Assembly: GCA_936432065.2 (NCBI GenBank)
Contig: OW386285.2
Location: forward strand, 37,255,920 to 37,319,919
Direction: 5' to 3'
Length of the DNA: 64,000 nt
Origin: Rutpela maculata
Lineage: Eukaryota > Arthropoda > Insecta > Coleoptera > Cerambycidae
Both the position numbers and the translations under genes were made by a program. Positions 33,070 to 40,269 of the stretch are shown here, piece after piece. Position 1 is the stretch's first letter, and each line of letters opens with the position of its first letter. The notes under the pieces were generated by a model, which was not told where the DNA came from, did not search any database, and was given only the letters and a program-made list of their open reading frames with translations.

Positions 33070-33260
33070 GTTCGTAAACGTAGAGTGTCGAAAATCAACT
33101 GAATCGTATCAAGTCTCCTCCTTATTTATATGCAACCGGTGACGTCATGACCCCCACACCTTGGATGACATCAGCACCCTCAACATTACTTAAATGCGAA
33201 TGAATACGAAGAGGAACCCAGTTATTTTTCTGCTTTCGTACTGCATATACTATAAAGTAT
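33070..33260. promoter_or_regulatory. divergent promoter with CRE-type palindrome
   Basis: TATAAATA for the leftward gene (33121-33131), a TGACGTCA palindrome (33140-33147, the same 8-mer as in each TIR) and TATAAAG at 33250-33256 on the plus strand. The latter is close to the chosen rightward ATG, so that start or this box may be wrong. Confidence 0.5.
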
Positions 33261-33274
33261 TAACAAGTGTTAAA

Positions 33275-33778
33275 ATGCCTTTTCCAAAAGAATGGGAATC
33301 CAAACCAACCATTGCCGCATACCCATATAGTACGCATAACCAAATTGTGTGTCATAATTGTTACGTGTCCTGGCCGAAGGAGTACATAAATTCATGTACG
33401 GGATTATGTAGAAAATGTAGAGATGCGAATCCTGTGCCAATTAAGAAAAGCCAAGGGGTTCAAGGAAGAGATTCAGGCGAGCGCCAAGAAAATGAATGCC
33501 GCAAGTGTCTGCAGCTGTTAACTCGCACAAATTTCGGAGTAATCAGAGATGTTTGTGATGTGTGCAAGGTGGAACATCCATTAAGGCAGCGGTGTCTCTC
33601 TTGTGATAGATACAAAGACGATTGTTGGAACAATGTGTGTAGGATGTGTAGAGGAGGTAAAATATTGTGCGAGAATGTTGGTCATTTTTATGGGAATTTT
33701 GTGCATCACGAAAGAAAATGCTGGTGTGTTAATCAAGAAATCCAGTTGTTAAGGCATGAGATTATTTCATGGAATTAA
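33275..33778 (+). CDS. Cys-rich zinc-ribbon-like protein (167 aa)
   Basis: Unrecognised. It contains CHNC, CRKC, CRKC, CDVC, CLSC and CRMC pairs plus a final C.C with neighbouring His, so up to three or four zinc sites, in a basic background. I chose the ATG at 33275 (AAAATGC context, MPFPKEW); the frame is open back to 33194 with a hydrophobic extension. A poly(A) signal AATAAA follows at about 33851. The Cys-pair pattern suggests nucleic-acid or protein binding, with no specific family match. Confidence 0.65.
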   Translation: MPFPKEWESKPTIAAYPYSTHNQIVCHNCYVSWPKEYINSCTGLCRKCRDANPVPIKKSQGVQGRDSGERQENECRKCLQLLTRTNFGVIRDVCDVCKVEHPLRQRCLSCDRYKDDCWNNVCRMCRGGKILCENVGHFYGNFVHHERKCWCVNQEIQLLRHEIISWN

Positions 33779-34071
33779 GGCATGGAATTTTATGAAGATG
33801 TAAAATTTCTTTCTTTATTGTATTTGGATTTAGAATAATTTATATTTTGTCAATAAAATATATTTAAATTAATTTGTTTTTTTTTTCTTCTATTAACTTA
33901 CTGAAATATAAAATGTAAATAATATTACAGTGAAATAAAGCTATTCAATAATGAATTTTAGACATTTAAATAAAACACATTAATGTCGTATACATATTTT
34001 ATTTCTATATTACTGATACACAAGTAAATATATTGATTATGTATATTTTACATTATTCAAAATTTAATAAA
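33779..34071. terminator. convergent 3' ends with poly(A) signals
   Basis: AT-rich, non-coding. AATAAA near 33851 serves the rightward Cys-rich gene. TTTATT near 34000 is the reverse complement of AATAAA and fits the leftward integrase transcript. Confidence 0.55.
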
Positions 34072-34992
34072 TTACACAACATCCTTTTTGTCAATCCAAG
34101 AGTTGTGTTCTTTGGAAAGTCCCATCCATTTAACAAATATTCTGTTTCTTTTTTTCCTTAACACCTTCTCCACTAGATATATATCGGGATATTTAGTTTT
34201 TTGTAACTCCATTTCATAAAAACATCCTTTAATTGGTTGGGCATTCATATCTTGAAGCTGATAAGTTGTTGGGTTAGTTATGTTTATTTTCACAATTTTA
34301 AAAAGTTCAGTTGAAAAATTGACTGTAAAACCTTTCTCAAATACACCTTTGTATGCACTTATTCGGACTACGTCACCAACATGAAACTTAGGTTTTAAAG
34401 CAATCCTAATATTGTCATAAGCACTCAATTTTGTGGTTGGTTTTACATCAGCAGGCTTCATACCAATCGTACGATGTACTTTGTTGTTGTACATATTTGT
34501 AATGTTGGCTAGAATGTCGAACCATTTGTATTTACCTCTAGCTGAGAATTCTTTATATAACCAATTTTTCAATGTCCGTATCACTCTCTCCACAACTGCT
34601 GCTTTCTTTGTACTATACGTCGAGTAATGATTAATGGAATGCTTCTTCATTAAAGTGGAAAAGTGTTTGTTGTAGAATTCGGTACCCTGGTCGCTTTGAA
34701 TATTCTTAGGTGTGTAGTTTGATTTTTGCAAAATGCTTCTCATGCCCTTCGTAATTTCAATTGCCGTTTTATTTCTTAAGGGTCTTGTCCACACATATTT
34801 TGAGTAGCAGTCAATCACTACGAGAATATATCGATAACCTTTATTCTCATTAGCATGTGGTTGCATTTCAGCCAAATCAATTTGCCATAAATCACCGTAA
34901 CCCTTGATGATTGTTCTTCTTCTACGAAAATTTTTACGGGGTAATCTGTGCAGCTCCTCCACAATACCCCTTTTTGTTCTACTAATTTCCAT
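34072..34992 (-). CDS. int: retrovirus-type integrase with C-terminal chromodomain
   Basis: Inserts the element and creates the 6-bp duplication. Counting from the ATG at 34992, the catalytic triad is D39 (WQIDLAEM), D101 (IQSDQGTEF) and E135 (AAVVERVIRTLK). The D-to-E spacing is 33, slightly below the usual 35. The last 45 residues (from DIYLVEKVLRKK to WIDKKDVV, with VKWMGLS) look like a chromodomain. The frame is open to a GTG at 35025 and then closed by TAG, so the HHCC zinc-binding N-terminus is not visible. It is lost, or on an exon I cannot place. Last gene of the leftward set. Confidence 0.93.
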   Translation of the reverse strand: MEISRTKRGIVEELHRLPRKNFRRRRTIIKGYGDLWQIDLAEMQPHANENKGYRYILVVIDCYSKYVWTRPLRNKTAIEITKGMRSILQKSNYTPKNIQSDQGTEFYNKHFSTLMKKHSINHYSTYSTKKAAVVERVIRTLKNWLYKEFSARGKYKWFDILANITNMYNNKVHRTIGMKPADVKPTTKLSAYDNIRIALKPKFHVGDVVRISAYKGVFEKGFTVNFSTELFKIVKINITNPTTYQLQDMNAQPIKGCFYEMELQKTKYPDIYLVEKVLRKKRNRIFVKWMGLSKEHNSWIDKKDVV

Positions 34993-35058
34993 GATAACTT
35001 CTTGGCTCCAATGCGAAAGATACACCTAACTGATAGATGTTTGCAGACAGACTAATTT

Positions 35059-35637
35059 CTAATAAGTTAATTCTTCTAATTTAACAAGTTTCTCAATTAA
35101 ATTATTAATCTGTTTAGTGTTTAGAGAAACTGCATTTTCAACTTCTTTATGTTTTTTATCAGTATCTTTTTGTATTTGTTCATTAACATACTTTTTCATT
35201 GCTGCAATAACTTCTTCTTTTTTTCTTTGCATTTTATCATCAACGTACTTTCTCACAGCACCACTAACTAAGCCAGCTTGATCATTAACTTTATGCATTT
35301 GCTCATTAACATACTTTTTCATAGCTACACTACTTAAGTCAGATTGACTATTGACATAATTTTTCATTGCTGCAATAATTAAGTCACTGATCTCATCCAT
35401 AGCCTTGTGGATGTCTGCAAAGAATGTAGCAAATCGGTTTTCAACATAGTTACGTGTTACACCATCCTTACTATCTACCGGTTCTCCAATGTTCTTTAAA
35501 CGTTTATTCTGGATATCAAAGTGATTATCTGTGGTGAGGTTAAAGCCAAGACCTGGTGGACCGCGTACGACTAATGATTTATTAGCGCCGCCTCTTCTAC
35601 GTCCAAACTTGTCAATTGTGTTGTGAACAGGTAGCAT
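35059..35637 (-). CDS. fibre-like virion protein with coiled-coil shaft repeats
   Basis: 192 aa. After a basic N-terminus, a segment with GFNLTTDNHFDIQNKRLKN resembles the collar/shaft start of trimeric phage-tail and fibre proteins. Then come repeated units AMKNYVNSQ, AMKKYVNEQ, AVRKYVDDK and AMKKYVNEQ in a heptad-rich coiled coil to the C-terminus. No receptor-binding head is seen. By analogy it may form a spike on the penton vertex; that is inference. ATG at 35637. It is followed by the integrase frame on the same strand. Confidence 0.65.
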   Translation of the reverse strand: MLPVHNTIDKFGRRRGGANKSLVVRGPPGLGFNLTTDNHFDIQNKRLKNIGEPVDSKDGVTRNYVENRFATFFADIHKAMDEISDLIIAAMKNYVNSQSDLSSVAMKKYVNEQMHKVNDQAGLVSGAVRKYVDDKMQRKKEEVIAAMKKYVNEQIQKDTDKKHKEVENAVSLNTKQINNLIEKLVKLEELTY

Positions 35638-35796
35638 TTCTGATTACATCTGATCTGATTTAAGTATTTCACAATATATTATACTTCCCAATTAGATATA
35701 TTCACAAGAAAATTTAATAAAATCAATTTTTCTTTTTTTTATTTAAATTATTACTTCCTACGTTGACACTCCTTACTGGAATTAAATTTAATTTCG

Positions 35797-36780
35797 CTAA
35801 TAGATTATTTTTTCTTCTCTCATTTCCTCCAACAAACTAACTATTTCATTGTTAACACCACTGTTACCTGCCATTTTTGAACTATACAGCAGACGTAGAC
35901 GATCCACCAACTCTTTCGGTTTATTCCAATAAACATAATCCACACCTCTACTATTGTATAATTTCTTAATAGGCATACCCGAACCTATTCTAGATCTCGT
36001 CGTTACTGTAGGAGATAACAGTGGTTTTATAATTTCACTGAATTTCTTCCATTTCTTTACTTTCAAACCCAGACTTATATCATAGCGGTTATACGGTGCT
36101 TTTGTCTTATTTAATATTTGCCGATATATTTCACGCTCATCTCCAATAAAAGTTTCATCACTACGTAGAACTGATGGATATTTCATAAATATTACATCAT
36201 ACAACTTAGAACTGCCAGGATACTTTCCCACTCGCTTATTACCACGCCACAAGGTAATATTTCCACCAGAAAAGCGTATTTCGCTATTACCTATTAGTAG
36301 TTTATCTGTGTTGGGATCTAGACGCACACCGTATACAGTATCATATTTATGATTACCAGACTTTACATTTTCTACATGTTGTTTGATCACATCACCCTCT
36401 TTTTCTGCACTGCTAAGGATACTTTCTGAACCTGGGGTACTCATTAACGATGATCTCGGTGGTGTCTCCATAAAATATGCTTGACTTGCATTATTCTCAT
36501 CATCTTCATCACTAGTTTCAGATGCTGCTTTAAATGCACTGGTACTAGCTCTTGCACCCCCTGGTGCTTGTGTCTGTGTTGGCACATTATTTTGTGATTT
36601 TACCTTTGAAGCGGATGATAAGTCTTTTAAAGGTGTGGTTATAGGTTCATATATCTTCTCCAACGTTAATTTATTCTCAGCATCTCTATTCTTGAGAGAA
36701 TTGAATTTCTTACGTACGGAGTCGGTAGCCTCAACTAATTGACGTTTCAGACTTATTTCAGCTCCCACATCTCTATCCAT
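35797..36780 (-). CDS. conserved Polinton-type protein of unknown function (327 aa)
   Basis: The N-terminal 150 residues are polar and likely disordered, with an acidic ETSDEDDEN patch. Residues from about 150 form a compact domain (YDTVYGVRLDP, LLIGNSEIRF, VGKYPGSSKLYDVIF, YRQILNKTKAPYN) of a kind I believe is widespread in animal Polintons. No enzymatic motif is seen. It lies between the ATPase and the fibre-like gene, so a virion or assembly role is plausible. ATG at 36780. Confidence 0.65.
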   Translation of the reverse strand: MDRDVGAEISLKRQLVEATDSVRKKFNSLKNRDAENKLTLEKIYEPITTPLKDLSSASKVKSQNNVPTQTQAPGGARASTSAFKAASETSDEDDENNASQAYFMETPPRSSLMSTPGSESILSSAEKEGDVIKQHVENVKSGNHKYDTVYGVRLDPNTDKLLIGNSEIRFSGGNITLWRGNKRVGKYPGSSKLYDVIFMKYPSVLRSDETFIGDEREIYRQILNKTKAPYNRYDISLGLKVKKWKKFSEIIKPLLSPTVTTRSRIGSGMPIKKLYNSRGVDYVYWNKPKELVDRLRLLYSSKMAGNSGVNNEIVSLLEEMREEKIIY

Positions 36781-36856
36781 ATTAGCTTTCTGCTTAATTT
36801 CGCCGATGTAATACCGACGCTGTCTGCAGATCGATTGAAGTCCTAATTACAATTCT

Positions 36857-37549
36857 TTATGGATATATGAAACTATCAAGTCCTTTCCTGTATCTCCCCT
36901 CGTTTACTTCTCTATCTTTGTCAATTACAAGAAACCCATATCTTTCTTTCCAACATTCTGCACACATTTCTTGAAATTTCTTAAAAGATACGTCCGGCGA
37001 GACATGATCAGAGAAAATGTGGTGTAAATTCATGTCATCCTGCTTGAACAATGCTATAAAATTTGCGTTGTCTCTTACTAACTGCTTTGGCACGCGAGAA
37101 TATGTTTGTGCCAGATAAAAACAATCTACATTTCTATGGCGACCCATTGAGAAAAACGCACGAATTACATCTTGTTTTTCACATATAACATCATCAAATA
37201 TAAATATAGAATCAAGTTTAGCATCAGATGGCTGCACTATATCCGCATTATTACTGAAGGTGTAAAATCCTAGTCCCTTAATAGGCTCTAATATCTTGCG
37301 CAAATACTCGTACTTGGGTTGATATAGAGACTTTGAATATAGGTAAATGTTTGCAAAACGAAGTCCAAGTGGGTGAGTAAGCAGAGATATCAATAAATTT
37401 GTCTTTCCACAGGCACTTGGGCCGATTAATAGCCCACGAATAGTTGAGGGAAGTAATGGTCCATGGCGCGATTCGACTTGTAACCCACATCCAACTTTTT
37501 CGTCTAAATTGTCTACAGCAAACTTCTGTCTCTGCTTCACAATACGCAT
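36857..37549 (-). CDS. FtsK/HerA-type genome-packaging ATPase
   Basis: Pumps the genome into the capsid. From the ATG at 37549 (MRIVKQ), Walker A is GPSACGKT at residues 43-50 and Walker B is IFIFDD at about 115-120. A following SMGRHRN...LAQTYSRVP segment fits the sensor/arginine region. 230 aa, normal for adintovirus and adenovirus-like relatives. An upstream ATG at 37588 precedes the TATA box and is less likely. First gene of the leftward set, diverging from PLA2 with only 55 bases between starts. Confidence 0.92.
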   Translation of the reverse strand: MRIVKQRQKFAVDNLDEKVGCGLQVESRHGPLLPSTIRGLLIGPSACGKTNLLISLLTHPLGLRFANIYLYSKSLYQPKYEYLRKILEPIKGLGFYTFSNNADIVQPSDAKLDSIFIFDDVICEKQDVIRAFFSMGRHRNVDCFYLAQTYSRVPKQLVRDNANFIALFKQDDMNLHHIFSDHVSPDVSFKKFQEMCAECWKERYGFLVIDKDREVNEGRYRKGLDSFIYP

Positions 37550-37567
37550 TGTAGCACGGTTGAAGAC

Positions 37568-37577
37568 TATATAAATA
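37568..37577. promoter_or_regulatory. shared bidirectional TATA element
   Basis: TATATAAATA reads as a TATA box on both strands. It lies 27 bases before the PLA2 ATG and 18 bases before the ATPase ATG, so both transcripts would have very short leaders or start at downstream codons. Confidence 0.55.
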
Positions 37578-37604
37578 GATGTATGCATTACAATTGTTAT
37601 TTAA

Positions 37605-38504
37605 ATGTTGTCAGTCAAACAGCACACAAGTAAAAACCACCATCGGTTAAAGGCTGGTAAAGGAGTAGTAAATTCCCTAATAAATAAGCTTCCATTTGAA
37701 CTGCATTTACCGGGAGGTTATCAGTACTGTGGCCCCGGTACTAAATTACAAAAAAGATTAGCGCGAGGTGATCCAGGTATAAATAAGTTGGACTCTGCAT
37801 GCAAGCAACACGATATTGCATACGATCAAAAAACGAACGATTTAGCTGCCCGACACAAAGCAGACTATCAGCTTGAACAAGCTGCTTGGAAACGAGTTAA
37901 ATCCAAAGACGCAGGTATAAAAGAAAAGGCTGCAGCGTGGTTAGTTACCACCATAATGAAGGGGAAACAACGTCTCGGTATGGGATGTAGGTCAACATCT
38001 CGTACTACAAAAAGAAAAAATATGATTAAAAAGAAGAAAAAAAACAGGAAGAACGTTAAAAATGTAGCGTTCGGTGCTGGAATAGTGCGCAAGGTACGTG
38101 ATGATCTACGCAAGGCCGGTGGCAAGCGCTCTATTGCTAATGATACAAAAAAAATTGCTCAAATGGCGCTTCAAGCAGCACGGCGTCATATGAGGGCGGC
38201 TGGTGGAAAACGCAATATTCGTACACCTCGCATAATACCGATTCCGAAAGTTGGTGGAATTCTACCTTTAATACCTATTTTTGCTGGATTATCAGCGTTA
38301 GGTAGTTTGGCTGGAAGTGCAGCTGGTATAGCCAAAGCTGTAAATGATGTTAAAACAAGCAGAGAGGAATTGGCCGAAAAAAATCGTCACAATAGACACA
38401 TGGAAGCGATTGCTCTAGGAAAAAGTGGCAAAGGATTATATTTGAAACCGTATCGTAAAGGACTGGGTCTTTATTTAAAACCACAAAGTTCAAAAAACTA
38501 CTAG
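37605..38504 (+). CDS. phospholipase A2 virion protein with basic, hydrophobic and repeated C-terminal parts
   Basis: The N-terminal domain is a PLA2 of the parvovirus VP1 type: calcium loop YCGPGT at residues 41-46 and the His-Asp pair at 69-70 (CKQHDIAY). In parvoviruses this activity breaches endosomal membranes. Then come a Lys/Arg-rich stretch (about 130-155), an Ala/Gly-rich hydrophobic segment (about 220-250) that could be membrane-active, and a C-terminal repeat (GLYLKPY, LGLYLKPQ). The frame ends TAG at 38502-38504, two codons after the slippery heptamer at 38492-38498, so a share of product may continue into the protease frame. First gene of the rightward virion set. Confidence 0.85.
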   Translation: MLSVKQHTSKNHHRLKAGKGVVNSLINKLPFELHLPGGYQYCGPGTKLQKRLARGDPGINKLDSACKQHDIAYDQKTNDLAARHKADYQLEQAAWKRVKSKDAGIKEKAAAWLVTTIMKGKQRLGMGCRSTSRTTKRKNMIKKKKKNRKNVKNVAFGAGIVRKVRDDLRKAGGKRSIANDTKKIAQMALQAARRHMRAAGGKRNIRTPRIIPIPKVGGILPLIPIFAGLSALGSLAGSAAGIAKAVNDVKTSREELAEKNRHNRHMEAIALGKSGKGLYLKPYRKGLGLYLKPQSSKNY

Positions 38505-38585
38505 ACACCCTACCTCGAAAACCTCTTACTGACATCGATCTTAAATATTATGCTGAGAAGATGAAGGTACCATACTTTCGAGGTA
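38492..38585 (+). promoter_or_regulatory. candidate -1 ribosomal frameshift site (PLA2 to protease)
   Basis: The heptamer A AAA AAC is in the PLA2 frame at 38492-38498. The PLA2 stop is two codons later. The -1 frame is the protease frame, open from 38459. Twelve bases downstream, 38511-38520 (TACCTCGAAA) pairs perfectly with 38576-38585 as a possible stimulatory stem with a long loop. Confidence 0.55.
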
Positions 38586-38881
38586 TATTTATGCGTGACA
38601 ATCTACCAAATTCTGGACCACGTCATAATGAATCCGTCATCATAAATTTGGATAGTGTAGATGGCCCTGGAACACACTGGGTGGCATTTAAAAAACGCGG
38701 CAGTTTAGTCACATATTTCGATAGTTTTGGCGATTTACCCCCACCAAGAGAATTAGTCCTGTACTTGCGCAACGGTTCAATGTCTGTAGATAAAATCTAC
38801 TATAATTATGAGCGCCAACAAAATTTCAACACAGTGTGGTGTGGTCATTTGTGCTTAAAGTTTCTTTCCTCAAAAAATTAA
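38561..38881 (+). CDS. adenain-like cysteine protease
   Basis: Processes virion proteins. Counting from the ATG at 38561, the site is H39 (GPGTHWV), D54 (YFDSFGD), Q87 and C94 (WCGHLCLKF). The seven-residue Q-to-C spacing is the same as in adenovirus protease. At 106 aa from this ATG it is short. The frame is open upstream to 38459 with no ATG, and the residues just before the ATG (LTDIDLKYYAEK) look like the natural N-terminus of the enzyme. A frameshift from PLA2, a lost start codon or a non-AUG start could supply them. It ends TAA at 38879, directly after a second slippery-type heptamer. Confidence 0.88.
   Translation: MKVPYFRGIFMRDNLPNSGPRHNESVIINLDSVDGPGTHWVAFKKRGSLVTYFDSFGDLPPPRELVLYLRNGSMSVDKIYYNYERQQNFNTVWCGHLCLKFLSSKN
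38872..38878 (+). promoter_or_regulatory. second slippery-type heptamer at the protease stop
   Basis: A AAA AAT in the protease frame, followed at once by TAA. A -1 slip enters the frame of the 38896-39309 gene. No strong nearby stem is seen; a bulged 10-bp hairpin (38924-38933 with 38956-38966) is further away than usual. Confidence 0.35.
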
Positions 38882-38895
38882 GTAAAACTCTTCAA

Positions 38896-39309
38896 ATGGA
38901 ATCTGTAACACCATCAATGGATCGAGAAGCAATTAAACGGATGGGCCACTCCTTGATTGCTTTCTCTAGACTACGCAGCTTATTGAAGATGAGCAAACAG
39001 CAACTTTCAGATATGCCTAAAGAAGTAATGATTGCGTGTGCCCCTAATGAAATTGCGTTAGTTTGGGATAAGTTACCTACACACCTTCAGGATGACATTG
39101 ATATTTTAAAATATCAGTACTGTCAAGAACATTATTCTAATGATGAAAATAATATTGATGTTAATGATGGCTCACCACCTCGAAAAATATTTTGCTGCTA
39201 CTGTAAAGTTGACGAGGTGAATGTGGTGTCAAATAATGACATAAATGTATCCCCATCACCCCCCAAAAAAAGAAGATTAATCCACAACAATTGCTGTAAA
39301 TCACAATAA
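38896..39309 (+). CDS. small protein with Cys cluster and nuclear-localisation-like motif, unknown
   Basis: 137 aa from the ATG at 38896 (MESVTPS). The frame is open upstream to 38836 and overlaps the protease end. The N-terminal 80 residues are predicted mostly helical by eye. The C-terminal part has CCYC and a basic PPKKRR, a nuclear-localisation-like signal. No family recognised. It stops 4 bases before the penton frame opens. Because it lies between protease and penton, a minor virion or scaffolding role is possible. Confidence 0.6.
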   Translation: MESVTPSMDREAIKRMGHSLIAFSRLRSLLKMSKQQLSDMPKEVMIACAPNEIALVWDKLPTHLQDDIDILKYQYCQEHYSNDENNIDVNDGSPPRKIFCCYCKVDEVNVVSNNDINVSPSPPKKRRLIHNNCCKSQ

Positions 39310-39313
39310 ATTC

Positions 39314-40063
39314 ATGCAGCAATCTCCAAAAAGATCAGTCATGTCACACACCTTCACTTTATCAAGCCGCTCAAGCGTGCTCAGTGCAGAATTTTATCCA
39401 CCCATTGAACTAGATATGGGTAGTCGATATGGACTGGGATTAATTGGATTTTATTCATACAACTCTATTTTTAATGTAGACGAGACAAACAATCGTTTTT
39501 GTTATAGAGAGCGTCCAAAACTACCCCTCGTATACAAGCATATACCATATGGAGCATATGAAATTGATGAAATATATCGAGCAATACTGAAAGCTATACC
39601 GGCTGATACAGAGGAAGAAAAAGAAAAATTATTCCGGCTACGAGCAAACAACAATACGCTGAAGTGTGAAATTTGGTCAAAATATGGAATTGACTTTTCA
39701 CAAGCAAACTCTATTGGTAGTCTGTTGGGATTTGAACCAACATACTTACATCCAAACCAGAGCCATGAATCAACACTCCCTGTTGATATTATGAAAGTAA
39801 GGATGGTACGTGTGAATTGCAACATTATTTCCGGAGCGTATCTGAATGCCCTAAAATCCCACACACTCTTCGAGTTTGATATTGATGTTGAACCTGGATA
39901 CAAACTTACTAAGGAGCCAGCTAACATCATATATTTACCTGTTAGACCAGAAGGACGCCAGTTTATCGACAACATTACTCTGCACATATTGGATGACAAT
40001 GGAGATTTAATTAACTTTCGAGGTGAAAAGATTATTGTGAAGCTAGAATTGAAACAATTTTAA
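39314..40063 (+). CDS. penton-like minor capsid protein
   Basis: 249 aa of mainly beta-strand character, starting SHTFTLSSRSSVLSAEFYPP after a short leader peptide and ending DNITLHILDDNG...KLELKQF. Position just before the hexon-like gene, size and beta-rich pattern fit the single-jelly-roll penton of Polintons/adintoviruses. ATGs at 39314 and 39341 are both possible. The first is only 4 bases after the previous stop. Confidence 0.78.
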   Translation: MQQSPKRSVMSHTFTLSSRSSVLSAEFYPPIELDMGSRYGLGLIGFYSYNSIFNVDETNNRFCYRERPKLPLVYKHIPYGAYEIDEIYRAILKAIPADTEEEKEKLFRLRANNNTLKCEIWSKYGIDFSQANSIGSLLGFEPTYLHPNQSHESTLPVDIMKVRMVRVNCNIISGAYLNALKSHTLFEFDIDVEPGYKLTKEPANIIYLPVRPEGRQFIDNITLHILDDNGDLINFRGEKIIVKLELKQF

Positions 40064-40077
40064 TATTCTGAGCAAAA

Positions 40078-40263
40078 ATGGGTTTTCGATATAATCAGAA
40101 ACGATTGGCACATTGCCGATATAAAGTGTTTAACGATAAAAAGAAGAGTGATTGTAGAAACCAATTCATTCAGCGTATACCTCTTAAACAGTTAAGACAT
40201 AGATTGTCGGCTAAGGACCGTGCATTTCTTCAATCTATTGGATTAAAACTGAGAGAAAATTAA
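40078..40263 (+). CDS. small basic protein (61 aa), possible core or membrane-active peptide
   Basis: Arg/Lys-rich (MGFRYNQKRLAHCRYK..., RHRLSAKDRAFLQ). The frame is flanked by 14 and 6 bases from penton and hexon, and the spacing and clean ATG support a real gene. Such small basic peptides bind DNA or membranes in related viruses. The role here is inferred from charge and position only. Confidence 0.6.
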   Translation: MGFRYNQKRLAHCRYKVFNDKKKSDCRNQFIQRIPLKQLRHRLSAKDRAFLQSIGLKLREN

Positions 40264-40269
40264 ATAATA

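Noticed and set aside
32684..33070. Ser/Thr-rich plus-strand frame opposite the 200-aa gene
   Set aside because: Its composition is the complement of the acidic codon run; the minus frame has Cys/His motifs and a promoter.
31382..33778. LxCxE retinoblastoma-binding motif in the small proteins
   Set aside because: I scanned the four small proteins by eye and found no match.
39502..39999. 165-codon minus frame opposite the penton gene
   Set aside because: Shadow of a beta-rich conserved gene, with no own signals.
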